From Bacteroidales bacterium (GTDB lineage: Bacteria; Bacteroidota; Bacteroidia; Bacteroidales; Bacteroidaceae), in the NCBI GenBank assembly GCA_030531335.1, contig JAUNNV010000005.1, positions 1 through 33,136 of the forward strand: a stretch of DNA of 33,136 nucleotides, written 5' to 3'. The notes under the pieces are model-generated. The model had not been told where the DNA came from and did no database searches. It was given only the letters and a program-made list of their open reading frames with translations. Of the stretch, positions 1-7,540 are shown piece by piece (position 1 is the first letter of the stretch; each line of letters starts with the position of its first letter). The position numbers were made by a program, and so were the translations under genes.

Positions 1-44
1 GGAACATTTCAAAACAGCTTCTAAAATCGTTTAATCTCAGAACC

Positions 45-848
45 ATGACTAAAAATGCTGGAATCTTATTAAATGTCGGCCTGGCGGTGTGTCTGGTTGG
101 CATGGTGGCCACTTCGTGCGAGACGGCCACGGACAAGCGGTGGAAACTGTTTTACGAGGAAAATTTCGACTCGGGGGAACTGGATGCCACGGTGTGGAAA
201 AGAACCACCCGAAACAAGGCGGACTGGGGCAATACGCAATCGAGCGACCCACGATGCCTCACTTTCCGAGACGGCTGCCTGGTGCTGCGAGGCATCGTGA
301 ACGACGACCTGAAGGCCGACACGGCCCACTTCCTGACTGGAGGCGTTGTGACACAAGGATTGAAGGCATTGCCTTCTCCGGGCCGTTACCTGGTGCGGGC
401 TCGTCTTCATAAGGCTCAAGGTGCATGGCCTGCCATCTGGTTGCTGCCCTTTGAGGGCCGTTGGCCGGACGGGGGTGAGATAGACATCATGGAACGACTG
501 AACGGTGATTCGATTGCCTACCAGACAGTGCACAGCCACTATACACACGTGTTGAAGCGCAACGACCCACCCCACGGCAGCACAGGCCCCATCGACCCGG
601 ACGACTTCAACGTGTATGGTGTGGACATCTTGCCTGATAGCGTGGTGATGCACATAAACGGAATGACGACATTTTCGTACCCCAGGATTCCCGAGGAAGA
701 GAAAAACGGACAATATCCCTTCATTACTCCCCAGTACATGCTCATCGACATGCAGTTGGGTGGCGAGTGGGTTGGAGGTGTGAAAGCTGAGGACCTGCCG
801 GTGGAAATGGAGATTGACTGGGTACGGGTGTATAGTTATAAAATATAA
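45..848 (+). CDS. GH16 family glycoside hydrolase, lipoprotein
   Basis: A 267-residue secreted endo-acting beta-glucanase of family GH16 (laminarinase/lichenase-like). Residues 1-24 form a signal peptide ending in a lipobox (VATSC, Cys25), so it is probably a lipid-anchored periplasmic or surface enzyme. The catalytic block GEIDIMER gives nucleophile Glu145, assisting Asp147 and acid/base Glu150, in the ExDxxE spacing of the beta-bulge GH16 subgroup. It is preceded by the conserved WPAIWLLP strand, and the protein ends in the usual IDWVRVY strand. It is a single catalytic domain without an added binding module. The ATG at 45 leaves only 44 bases of upstream sequence, so its promoter is not visible. 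It converges with the phosphodiesterase gene and shares a hairpin with it at 848-871. The family is certain; the substrate (beta-1,3 or mixed-linkage glucan) is inferred. Confidence 0.93.
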   Translation: MTKNAGILLNVGLAVCLVGMVATSCETATDKRWKLFYEENFDSGELDATVWKRTTRNKADWGNTQSSDPRCLTFRDGCLVLRGIVNDDLKADTAHFLTGGVVTQGLKALPSPGRYLVRARLHKAQGAWPAIWLLPFEGRWPDGGEIDIMERLNGDSIAYQTVHSHYTHVLKRNDPPHGSTGPIDPDDFNVYGVDILPDSVVMHINGMTTFSYPRIPEEEKNGQYPFITPQYMLIDMQLGGEWVGGVKAEDLPVEMEIDWVRVYSYKI

Positions 849-871
849 GGGGTGATTCATGGAACACCCCT
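848..871. terminator. Hairpin between convergent genes
   Basis: A perfect 7-bp stem (AGGGGTG with CACCCCT) and a 10-base loop lies between the stop of the GH16 gene and the stop of the minus-strand phosphodiesterase gene. An inverted repeat at a convergent junction fits a bidirectional terminator. Neither side has a long T tract, so termination is inferred from position. Confidence 0.55.
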
Positions 872-881
872 AAATGGCAAT

Positions 882-1961
882 TCAAGGAATGTCGTAGAAT
901 TTGGCCTGCACACTCTTGACAATCGTGTTGTCCAGTGCTTCGATCACCAAATGAGCCTTGGTGTCGTGCATGCGCCATCCTGCAAGTTCACGATCCATCC
1001 GGTCGTGTTCGACTTCGTAGGTGCGCTCTCCATTGACGGTGATGCGTAGTTTGCCTTCGAAAGCAATCTGTAAGGTCATTGCACCCAACGCAGGCGTTTG
1101 TTCCATGGCGTGTTCTATTTTCTCACCTTTCTGCAACGAGCCTTTCCAATTCCACTTCGCAATTTGGCTTTTTCTCATTGTTTTCTCCTGTAGCCAACTG
1201 AAATCCGACAACACGATGGACACTCCATCGTGTATCGACTGCATCTCGTGAGGCGTGGGGAAAATGGAAGACTGCACCTCAAAATCCAAACGGCGAAGCG
1301 GAGCGATGAAATTCTTGTCGAGCATCTTGTATTTCATGGTCGAAATGCCGCAAGGCCGGCCGATTCGTTCGAGGCGTTTGATGACATTGTCAACGGTGTC
1401 CGTGCCTGGGTCGAGCAGCACCACACAATCCGAAAATTCGCGTGCCTTTAAGGCCAATCGGTCGTCGGACATGAAGCAAACCCATTTGTCGCCCATTATT
1501 TCCTGGGCCTTTTCGTAAGATTCAGTGAGATGGCTGTGAAGCATCGGTGTCACGTTGTACTTCCTACATTCCAAAAGCATTTCCTCCAATGTGGGAATAG
1601 GCTTTCGAAAAGTAGGGTCTTCAGATGCGAGAACATAGTCTCTTCGAAGTTCCGCAAAGGTCTTTTCCGATACTTTCACGGGTTCCTGTATCACACTGTA
1701 ATCGCCGGCGTTGCGCATGGTTCTGTTTATGGTGGCATCGTGCATCACCACCATTACTTTGTCGGCGGTGTATTTCACATCACATTCGATACCCTTTATA
1801 CCAAACCTTTGTGCCATTCGGATGCCATCCAGGCTGTTCTCCGGGATGAGGTTCTTGATCCATGCGCCACGGTGGGCAACCACCATGGGAATATCACTCT
1901 TGGCACTTACACCGACAATTGCCAGACATGCCATCAACACACAGAATAGATGCTTTTTCAT
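882..1961 (-). CDS. Glycerophosphodiester phosphodiesterase family protein
   Basis: A 359-residue exported protein with an N-terminal signal peptide (about residues 1-20, cut after VSA) and a GDPD TIM barrel. Family motifs are present: AHRGAW (His30, Arg31), ENS (Glu41), GIECDVKYT (Glu59, Asp61) and MHDATINRT (His74). These form the metal site and the acid/base histidine pair. Such enzymes split glycerophosphodiesters into an alcohol and glycerol phosphate. The barrel appears to end near residue 275. The last 80 or so residues look like a small beta-rich extra domain of unknown role. It is the last gene of the aroQ operon, 9 bases after the LolE-like permease gene. The substrate is not identifiable from sequence. 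Confidence 0.88.
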   Translation of the reverse strand: MKKHLFCVLMACLAIVGVSAKSDIPMVVAHRGAWIKNLIPENSLDGIRMAQRFGIKGIECDVKYTADKVMVVMHDATINRTMRNAGDYSVIQEPVKVSEKTFAELRRDYVLASEDPTFRKPIPTLEEMLLECRKYNVTPMLHSHLTESYEKAQEIMGDKWVCFMSDDRLALKAREFSDCVVLLDPGTDTVDNVIKRLERIGRPCGISTMKYKMLDKNFIAPLRRLDFEVQSSIFPTPHEMQSIHDGVSIVLSDFSWLQEKTMRKSQIAKWNWKGSLQKGEKIEHAMEQTPALGAMTLQIAFEGKLRITVNGERTYEVEHDRMDRELAGWRMHDTKAHLVIEALDNTIVKSVQAKFYDIP

Positions 1962-1970
1962 AATGTTCCT

Positions 1971-3200
1971 TTATTTGTTAAACGATAGTAACGAGTTGCG
2001 CAGCCGATGTATGGGAATCCACACCGCCATTAGTCCGACCACAAGCACGGTGACGAAAACACATATTACATCCCAAGTGCGTATGCTTACGGGGTATGCG
2101 TCCACGATAAAGTCGCTGCCCATGGATACCAATCCCAAATGTTGTTGCAGCAAACAGAGCACTACTCCCAGCACGATGCCTACCACAGCCCCCAGAAAGG
2201 ATATGATCCAACCCTCGAACAGGAAGATACGGGATATCAATTGGTCGCTGGCTCCCATATCGTGCAACGTGTTGATGTCGTCGCGTTTCTCCAACACAAG
2301 CATCGAAATGGAACTGATGACGTTGAAGCAGGCAATGAACAGGATGAACGACAAGAAAAGATAAGAGAAGAGTTTCTCTATCTTCATGACATTGAATGTT
2401 TCTGCCTGTTGCTCGAATCGGTCGTGCACGACAAATCCAGTGCCCAATGTGTCGGCGATTCTTTTTCTTGTCTTGTCAACATCGCACCCTTCGCTCAGTC
2501 GTAGATTCACGGCACTTACTTGAGTGTCATAATCGAATAGCTTTTGTACAAACGGCAGTGGAGCCAACAGATACGTGTTGTCGTACTGCTCTTGGTTTAC
2601 CATGAACGCGAGCCCCGACGAATAAAGCTTGGCCTTGCGGAAAGCCGTAGCCGGATTGTTCATGCTGATTTTTGCGTCGCGTATGGGTGCGTAGATGGTC
2701 AAGGGATCAACAAATCGAACGCCGGAACCCAAGGTGGATACAAGCCCCATGCCAGGCAGGGCATAGTCGAAATGTTCGGTATGCAGGCAGGGGTCTCCCT
2801 TGCCATAGAATATGCTGTCGATGGTGGTCAGTTGTTCATAATTCTCCTCTACACCCTTGATGGTCGCCATGGTTTGTCGGTCCTTGTACTGCACCATCAC
2901 GTTGTCCTCAAGCGAAGCACTGAACACAGCCACTTCGCTCCACGACTTTATCGGCACGATGCGTGGGTCGTTGACATCGAACACTTTGCCCGATGCCGCA
3001 CTTATTTTCAGCTCGGGGTCGAAGGCTGTGAACAGCGACTCCATCAAGTCGTGAAACCCATTGAACACTGAAAGTGTGCAGACCAATGCCAACGAGGCAA
3101 AGGCTATTCCACACACGGATATGGCGGAAATGATGTTTATCGCATTGTGCGACTTCTTGCTGAACAAATATCGTTTGGCTATGTAGAACGAGAGTTTCAC
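1971..3200 (-). CDS. LolC/LolE-type ABC transporter permease (FtsX family)
   Basis: A 409-residue inner-membrane protein with the LolC/E layout: one TM helix near residues 20-48, a large periplasmic domain (about 50-275), then three TM helices (about 280-310, 330-360, 375-400). The N-terminal block (IAKRYLFSKKSHNAINIISAIS) and the later segment LEKRDDINTLHDMGAS are typical of lipoprotein-releasing permeases. The latter is the cytoplasmic coupling loop that meets the ATPase. The likely role is extracting lipoproteins from the inner membrane with a LolD-type ATPase encoded elsewhere; no ATPase gene sits beside it. It starts 4 bases after rbfA, an arrangement I recognise from other Bacteroidota. 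Whether it acts as a homodimer or with a second permease cannot be told here. Confidence 0.85.
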   Translation of the reverse strand: MKLSFYIAKRYLFSKKSHNAINIISAISVCGIAFASLALVCTLSVFNGFHDLMESLFTAFDPELKISAASGKVFDVNDPRIVPIKSWSEVAVFSASLEDNVMVQYKDRQTMATIKGVEENYEQLTTIDSIFYGKGDPCLHTEHFDYALPGMGLVSTLGSGVRFVDPLTIYAPIRDAKISMNNPATAFRKAKLYSSGLAFMVNQEQYDNTYLLAPLPFVQKLFDYDTQVSAVNLRLSEGCDVDKTRKRIADTLGTGFVVHDRFEQQAETFNVMKIEKLFSYLFLSFILFIACFNVISSISMLVLEKRDDINTLHDMGASDQLISRIFLFEGWIISFLGAVVGIVLGVVLCLLQQHLGLVSMGSDFIVDAYPVSIRTWDVICVFVTVLVVGLMAVWIPIHRLRNSLLSFNK

Positions 3201-3204
3201 CCTT

Positions 3205-3543
3205 TCAACCTTGTTTCAGCAATTCATCGATGTGGGCGGCATAGTCGAGCGAGTCATCGACAAAGAATTTCAGTTCGGGAATGATGCGCAGTTGATGGCG
3301 TACGCGCGTACCCAGTTCGTAACGCACGGATTTCATGTTGTTGTTGATGTTTCGTACGATTTCCTCGGCCTTTTCCGAAGGGAAAACACTGAGGTATGCC
3401 CGTGCGACACTCAAATCGGGGCTGATGCGTACCGTGGTTACCGAGACTAACACTCCATTCATGACTCGGGTTTGTTGTTGAAAGATATCACTCAATTCCT
3501 TTTGGATGAGACGGCAAATTTTATTCTGTCTGGTCGTTTCCAT
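3205..3543 (-). CDS. rbfA: Ribosome-binding factor A
   Basis: A 112-residue small KH-fold protein that assists late maturation of the 30S subunit by binding near the 5' end of 16S rRNA. Recognised by the N-terminal RQNKICRLIQKELSDIF helix, the VSVTTVRISPDLSVARAYLSVF strand-helix core and the RHQLRIIPELKFFVDDSLDYAAHIDELL end, which matches the RbfA PELxFxxDxS...I..LL signature. Length is usual for the family. It lies 18 bases after the O-methyltransferase gene and 4 bases before the permease gene, in one minus-strand operon. Confidence 0.95.
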   Translation of the reverse strand: METTRQNKICRLIQKELSDIFQQQTRVMNGVLVSVTTVRISPDLSVARAYLSVFPSEKAEEIVRNINNNMKSVRYELGTRVRHQLRIIPELKFFVDDSLDYAAHIDELLKQG

Positions 3544-3561
3544 ACTTTTGTCGTTATGATT

Positions 3562-4206
3562 CTATAAGTTGTTTTTTTTTCGAATAATGGTCAGTCCGTC
3601 GCGCAATGGCAAGATGACTTTCTCCACACTTTCATCCGTTGCAACCATGTCATTGAATCGTCGAATGCCCATGGTTTGTGCATCATGCGTTTCCTGTTCT
3701 GTCACATGACCATCCCAGAGCGTGTTGTCGGCGATGATGTAGCCTTCATCGTTTAGTTTAGGCATGATCATCGCGTAATAGTCGGCATAGTGTCGTTTGT
3801 CCCCATCGACGAATGCCATGTCGAACCTGGTGTCCATCGGGGGGACGAGCTGCAAGGCATCTCCTATGTGCATCACGATTTTGTTTGCGAACGCCGACCG
3901 TTCAATCCAAGGACGTGTGAACACCTCGATTTCATCGTTGATGTCGAAAGTGTGTATCACGCCACCATCATCCAGCCCTTCGGCCATGCAGAGGGTGGAG
4001 TAGCCGCTATAAGTGCCTATTTCGAGAATCGTTTTGGGGCGGATCATCCTCACCAACATTTTCAGCAATCGGCCTTGCAGGTGTCCCGAGGCCATGCGCG
4101 GATACAGCAGTTTTACCTGCGTATCGCGATACAACTTTCGTAGGTAGCCACTCTCCACATCGATGTGCCGCAATATGTAGTCATCTATTTGTGTTGTCGT
4201 ATTCAT
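3562..4206 (-). CDS. O-methyltransferase (class I SAM, caffeoyl-CoA OMT/TrmR-like)
   Basis: A 214-residue SAM-dependent methyltransferase of the O-methyltransferase family 3. Motif I (TILEIGTYSGYSTLCMAEGL) is the SAM-binding loop. The block DMAFVDGDKRHYADYYAMIMPKL and the following IIADNTLWDGHV carry the metal-binding Asp and Asp-Asn residues of this family. Bacterial relatives include TrmR, which methylates 5-hydroxyuridine in tRNA, so tRNA modification is a plausible role. Small-molecule catechol methylation is equally possible from sequence alone. Its start lies inside the end of aroQ (26-base overlap), pointing to translational coupling. Confidence 0.87.
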   Translation of the reverse strand: MNTTTQIDDYILRHIDVESGYLRKLYRDTQVKLLYPRMASGHLQGRLLKMLVRMIRPKTILEIGTYSGYSTLCMAEGLDDGGVIHTFDINDEIEVFTRPWIERSAFANKIVMHIGDALQLVPPMDTRFDMAFVDGDKRHYADYYAMIMPKLNDEGYIIADNTLWDGHVTEQETHDAQTMGIRRFNDMVATDESVEKVILPLRDGLTIIRKKNNL

Positions 4207-4621
4207 CGAGCAATGCTTCTATGGCCAACCTATACGATTGTAATCCGAATCCACAAATTGTTCCCATGCAAGCAGCAGAGAGCATCGAATGGCGTCTGAA
4301 CTCCTCACGGCTGTAAATGTTGGAAATGTGTACCTCCACGACTGGTGCCTGGATAGCCTTGATGGCGTCAAGGATGGCAACCGACGTGTGTGAATATGCC
4401 GCAGCATTCAACACAATGCCGCAATCCTGAAATCCATGCCTCTGAAGTGCATCCACTATCTCGCCTTCCATGTTCGTCTGGAAGTAATCAATCTCTGTTG
4501 CCGGAAAGTCCTTTCGAAGCTTCTCCAAATAGCTTTCAAACGACACATTGCCATACACCTGGGGTTCGCGACGACCAAGCAAATTCAGGTTTGGCCCATT
4601 TATTATGACAACTTTCTTCAT
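4181..4621 (-). CDS. aroQ: 3-dehydroquinate dehydratase, type II
   Basis: A 146-residue cytosolic enzyme of the shikimate pathway that converts 3-dehydroquinate to 3-dehydroshikimate. The type II signature is clear: IINGPNLNLLGRREPQVYG (active-site Arg and Tyr near residues 18-23), LNAAAYSHTSVAILDAI, and EVHISNIYSREEFRRHS containing the catalytic His. The usual NPGA of the third motif reads NAAA here, a change in the Pro-Gly pair while Asn is kept. It is the first gene of a five-gene minus-strand operon and is divergent from xerD, with start codons 38 bases apart. Confidence 0.95.
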   Translation of the reverse strand: MKKVVIINGPNLNLLGRREPQVYGNVSFESYLEKLRKDFPATEIDYFQTNMEGEIVDALQRHGFQDCGIVLNAAAYSHTSVAILDAIKAIQAPVVEVHISNIYSREEFRRHSMLSAACMGTICGFGLQSYRLAIEALLDEYDNTNR

Positions 4622-4629
4622 TTATTTTC

Positions 4630-4648
4630 TATCTTTGTGGCAAAAGTA
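4630..4648. promoter_or_regulatory. Overlapping face-to-face -7 elements for xerD and aroQ
   Basis: The plus strand reads TATCTTTG at 4630-4637 and the minus strand reads TACTTTTG at 4648-4641. Both match the Bacteroidota -7 consensus TAnnTTTG. Predicted transcripts start about 7 bases downstream of each, so the two promoters point toward each other and their first bases overlap. Neither has a clear TTG at the -33 spacing. Leaders would be very short (about 15 bases). Confidence 0.6.
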
Positions 4649-4658
4649 CAAAAAAACA

Positions 4659-5600
4659 ATGGAAACCACCGACAAAACAAAAGAGATATTGACGAAATAT
4701 AGGCAATTCCTGAAATTGGAAAAGGGATTTTCCGCAAATACGGTCGATGCGTATCTGACCGACATCTCGAAACTGCTCAATTTCCTGGCTGTCGAAGGCT
4801 TGTCGGTTACGGAAGTCAATCTGTCTCATTTGGAATCCTTTTCTGCCGGCTTGCGCGACATAGGCATCCAAGCCCGCTCGCAGGCACGCATCCTCTCGGG
4901 CATCCGGTCGTTTTATCGTTTCCTGCTTTTGGAGGGTTGCGTAGAGAACGATCCTTGCGGGTTGTTGGAGTCGCCCAACATTGGCATACATCTGCCCGAG
5001 GTGCTTACAGTAGAAGAAATCGACACATTGATTGCGGCCGTCGATCTCAGCACGCGGGAAGGACACCGCAACCGGGCCATGCTCGAAGTGTTGTATAGCT
5101 GTGGGCTGCGGGTGTCCGAACTTTGCAACCTGAAAATGTCCGACCTGTACCTTGACGAGGGTTTCATCAAGGTGGAAGGCAAGGGCGGCAAACAACGTTT
5201 GGTGCCCATCTCGGGAAAAGCCATCAAGGAACTGCAAGATTATTTTGTCAACCGCAATCTTGATTTCCAGCCCAAGCCTGGATTCGACGACCTGGTGTTT
5301 CTTACTTCGCGCGGCACCAACATTGGTCGTATCATGGTTTTCCACATCGTCAAGGAACTGGCATCGAAAGTCCATTTGCAAAAGAAAATCAGCCCCCACA
5401 CTTTCCGCCATTCCTTCGCGACCCACCTGCTCGAAGGAGGGGCCAACCTACGCGCCATACAATGCATGTTGGGCCACGAAAGCATTGGAACGACCGAAAT
5501 CTACACCCACATCGACCGCCATGGGTTGCGAAGCGAGATACTGCTTCATCATCCGCGCAACATCAAGTGGAGGAAAGCACATTCATTGCCTGAAAAATGA
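4659..5600 (+). CDS. xerD: Tyrosine recombinase XerD
   Basis: A 313-residue tyrosine recombinase. The N-terminal SAM-like core-binding domain spans about residues 5-95 and the catalytic domain about 112-295. All catalytic residues are present: Arg151 (SCGLRVSEL), Lys175 (GKGGKQR), His247 and Arg250 (SPHTFRHSFATHLLEGG), His273 (LGHESIGTTEIYTHI) and nucleophile Tyr282. Length and motifs fit the chromosomal XerD that resolves dimers at dif, rather than an integrase of a mobile element, and no mobile genes surround it. I chose the ATG at 4659 over an in-frame ATG at 4548: the latter would lie inside aroQ and upstream of the -7 element, and residues before METTDK do not fit the family. Confidence 0.92.
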   Translation: METTDKTKEILTKYRQFLKLEKGFSANTVDAYLTDISKLLNFLAVEGLSVTEVNLSHLESFSAGLRDIGIQARSQARILSGIRSFYRFLLLEGCVENDPCGLLESPNIGIHLPEVLTVEEIDTLIAAVDLSTREGHRNRAMLEVLYSCGLRVSELCNLKMSDLYLDEGFIKVEGKGGKQRLVPISGKAIKELQDYFVNRNLDFQPKPGFDDLVFLTSRGTNIGRIMVFHIVKELASKVHLQKKISPHTFRHSFATHLLEGGANLRAIQCMLGHESIGTTEIYTHIDRHGLRSEILLHHPRNIKWRKAHSLPEK

Positions 5601-5658
5601 TATTTCCAAGCTGGCACAACATCAAATGCAACAGAAAAGACATTTTTTTTCCAAATTA

Positions 5659-5691
5659 TTTGTGCTTTTAAAAAAATAATCCTTACTTTTG
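5659..5691 (+). promoter_or_regulatory. Promoter of the OmpA/TPR lipoprotein gene
   Basis: TTTG at 5659-5662 and TACTTTTG at 5684-5691 are separated by 21 bases. This matches both elements of the Bacteroidota primary-sigma promoter. The region is A+T rich and the leader to the ATG at 5753 would be about 55 bases. Confidence 0.8.
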
Positions 5692-5752
5692 CGCAAATAT
5701 ATGTGTTGACAACAGTTGAATATTTATTTTTTTAATGTTAAACAATAAAGTT

Positions 5753-7426
5753 ATGAAAAAGTTTTATTTGCCGCTTGTGGCTTTGTTCGTGATTGTGCTT
5801 TCATCTTGCAGCAAGATGGGTGCATTGTCTTCCGATTACTTCACAACCGATCCCGAAGTGTTGGAAGCAGTAGCAGGCAAGGTGCCTGTAACCATTTATG
5901 GTAAGTTCCCCGAGAAATATTTCAAGAAGAAAGTATCTGTTGTGGCAACCCCGGTTCTTCGTTGGAATGGTGGTGAGGCCAAGGGTCAACCTGCATACTT
6001 CCAAGGCGAGAAGGTGGAAGGCAATGGCCAGACCATCTCTTATAAAGTGGGTGGCGACTATACGATGAAAGCTTCGTTCGACTATGTTCCTGAAATGGCC
6101 AAGTCGGAGCTTTATTTGGATTTCGTTGCCACAAAGGGCAGCAAGACTTACACTATCCCTTCTGTAAAGATTGCCGACGGTGTCATTGCAACTTCCGAAT
6201 TGGCCACAGTTGGCTCGTCCAACGCTTCCAACGCAAAGGACGCTTACCAGCGCATCATCAAGCAGGCTCAGGAGGCCAACATCATGTTCCTTATCCAGCA
6301 AGCCAATCTTCGCAACAGCGAATTGAAGAAGGGTGAGTTGAAAGACTTCTATGCCAAGGTTTCCGAAGTCGATGCCGATAAGAAGAACTTCAAGCTCGAC
6401 AACATCGAGGTTTCCGCATACGCATCTCCCGATGGTGGTGTCCGGCTGAATTCCGGCCTTGCTGAAAACCGTGAGAACAACACCGAAAAATATCTTGCAA
6501 AGCAGTTGAAGAAGGCAAAGGTCAATGCGACTGTTGACGCAAAATACACCGCACAGGACTGGGAAGGCTTCCAGGAACTCGTTTCCAAGTCGAACCTTCA
6601 GGATAAGGACTTGATTCTCCGCGTTCTTTCCATGTACAAGGATCCCGAACAGCGCGAATCCGAGATCAAGAACATCTCTTCTGTCTATAAGACTTTGGCC
6701 GACGAAATCCTGCCACAGCTCCGTCGCGCCCGCCTGACCGCCAACTACGAAATCATTGGCCGTTCGGATGAGGAAATCGTAGAAGCTTTCGATACGGATC
6801 CTAAGGTACTGAGCGTTGAGGAAATGCTGTATGCAGCCACATTGACCAACGACAAGGCCCGTCAGCAGGCTATCTTCCAGAAGACCACCCAGCTCTATCC
6901 CAACGATTATCGTGCATACAACAACCTTGGTGAATTGGCATTCGAGGCTGGCGACTTGGCACAGGCTCAGAACTACTTCAAGCAGGCCCTTGCAAAGAGT
7001 GCCGGCGCTCCTGAAGCAAATGCCAACTTGGGTCTCTGCGAACTCGCAAACAACAATGTGTCCGCTGCCGAAGCTTACCTTGGCAAGGCTACTGGTGCCG
7101 ATGCTGCCAACGAGGCCCTTGGCAACCTCTACATCAAGCAAGGCAAGTATGCCCAGGCCGTCAGCGCATTTGGCGATGCCAAGACCAACTCCGCAGCCCA
7201 GGCCCAGATCCTCAACAAGGACTACAACAAGGCCAAGGCCACCTTGCAGGCTGTTGCCAACAAGGACGCCATGACCGACTACCTGATGGCCATCGTGGGT
7301 GCCCGCACAGAGAACGCCTCATTGGTAAGCAGCTCATTGAAGAGCGCCATCGCCAAGGATGCCACACTGGCCGTCAAGGCAGCCAACGACATCGAATTCG
7401 CAAAGTATGCCGATGCACTGAAGTGA
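5753..7426 (+). CDS. OmpA-like/TPR outer-membrane lipoprotein
   Basis: A 557-residue lipoprotein with signal peptide and lipobox VLSSC (Cys19). Residues about 25-175 form a beta-rich region with repeated YxxGGxYTMKASFDY-like strands. Around 215-260 the stretch VSAYASPDG...LAENRENNTEKYL resembles the peptidoglycan-binding OmpA C-terminal fold. Residues about 380-465 hold tetratricopeptide-like helices (DYRAYNNLGELAFEAGDLAQAQNYFKQAL), followed by an Ala-rich helical tail. The family is recognised in Prevotella and Porphyromonas as a conserved TPR lipoprotein; an envelope-scaffold role is inference. Strong codon bias and a consensus promoter suggest high expression. The ATG at 5753 was chosen over that at 5735 because it puts the charged MKK directly before the hydrophobic signal core. 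Confidence 0.82.
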   Translation: MKKFYLPLVALFVIVLSSCSKMGALSSDYFTTDPEVLEAVAGKVPVTIYGKFPEKYFKKKVSVVATPVLRWNGGEAKGQPAYFQGEKVEGNGQTISYKVGGDYTMKASFDYVPEMAKSELYLDFVATKGSKTYTIPSVKIADGVIATSELATVGSSNASNAKDAYQRIIKQAQEANIMFLIQQANLRNSELKKGELKDFYAKVSEVDADKKNFKLDNIEVSAYASPDGGVRLNSGLAENRENNTEKYLAKQLKKAKVNATVDAKYTAQDWEGFQELVSKSNLQDKDLILRVLSMYKDPEQRESEIKNISSVYKTLADEILPQLRRARLTANYEIIGRSDEEIVEAFDTDPKVLSVEEMLYAATLTNDKARQQAIFQKTTQLYPNDYRAYNNLGELAFEAGDLAQAQNYFKQALAKSAGAPEANANLGLCELANNNVSAAEAYLGKATGADAANEALGNLYIKQGKYAQAVSAFGDAKTNSAAQAQILNKDYNKAKATLQAVANKDAMTDYLMAIVGARTENASLVSSSLKSAIAKDATLAVKAANDIEFAKYADALK

Positions 7427-7463
7427 TTCTTGCAAACGGGATTTTTCCGGCTATCATCACAGT

Positions 7464-7491
7464 GGGGCGAGGAGAGAGTTCTCCCCGCCCT
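7464..7491 (+). terminator. Intercistronic hairpin after the lipoprotein gene
   Basis: The arms GGGCGAGGAGA (7465-7475) and TCTCCCCGCCC (7480-7490) pair over 11 positions with one A/C mismatch around a 4-base loop. It lies 38 bases after the lipoprotein stop and 50 before the esterase start. There is no T tract, so it may be a weak terminator or an mRNA-stabilising hairpin that sets different levels for the two genes. Confidence 0.5.
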
Positions 7492-7540
7492 TCTCGACTC
7501 TAAACATGTCGGCCCACCACTTACTACATTCAATTCATCC

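Noticed and set aside
69-860. Minus-strand open frame opposite the GH16 gene
   Set aside because: It is rich in His and Val and has no family resemblance. The plus-strand frame has complete GH16 catalytic motifs.
4548-4658. Upstream in-frame ATG giving a longer XerD
   Set aside because: The extra 37 residues overlap the aroQ coding region and precede the -7 element; family members start near METTDK.
4659-5600. Integrase of a mobile element
   Set aside because: Length, motifs and housekeeping neighbours fit XerD, and there are no tRNA, att-like repeats or cargo genes next to it.
5801-7141. Long minus-strand open frame opposite the OmpA/TPR lipoprotein gene
   Set aside because: It is an antisense shadow caused by strong codon bias. 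There is no signal, motif or start context.
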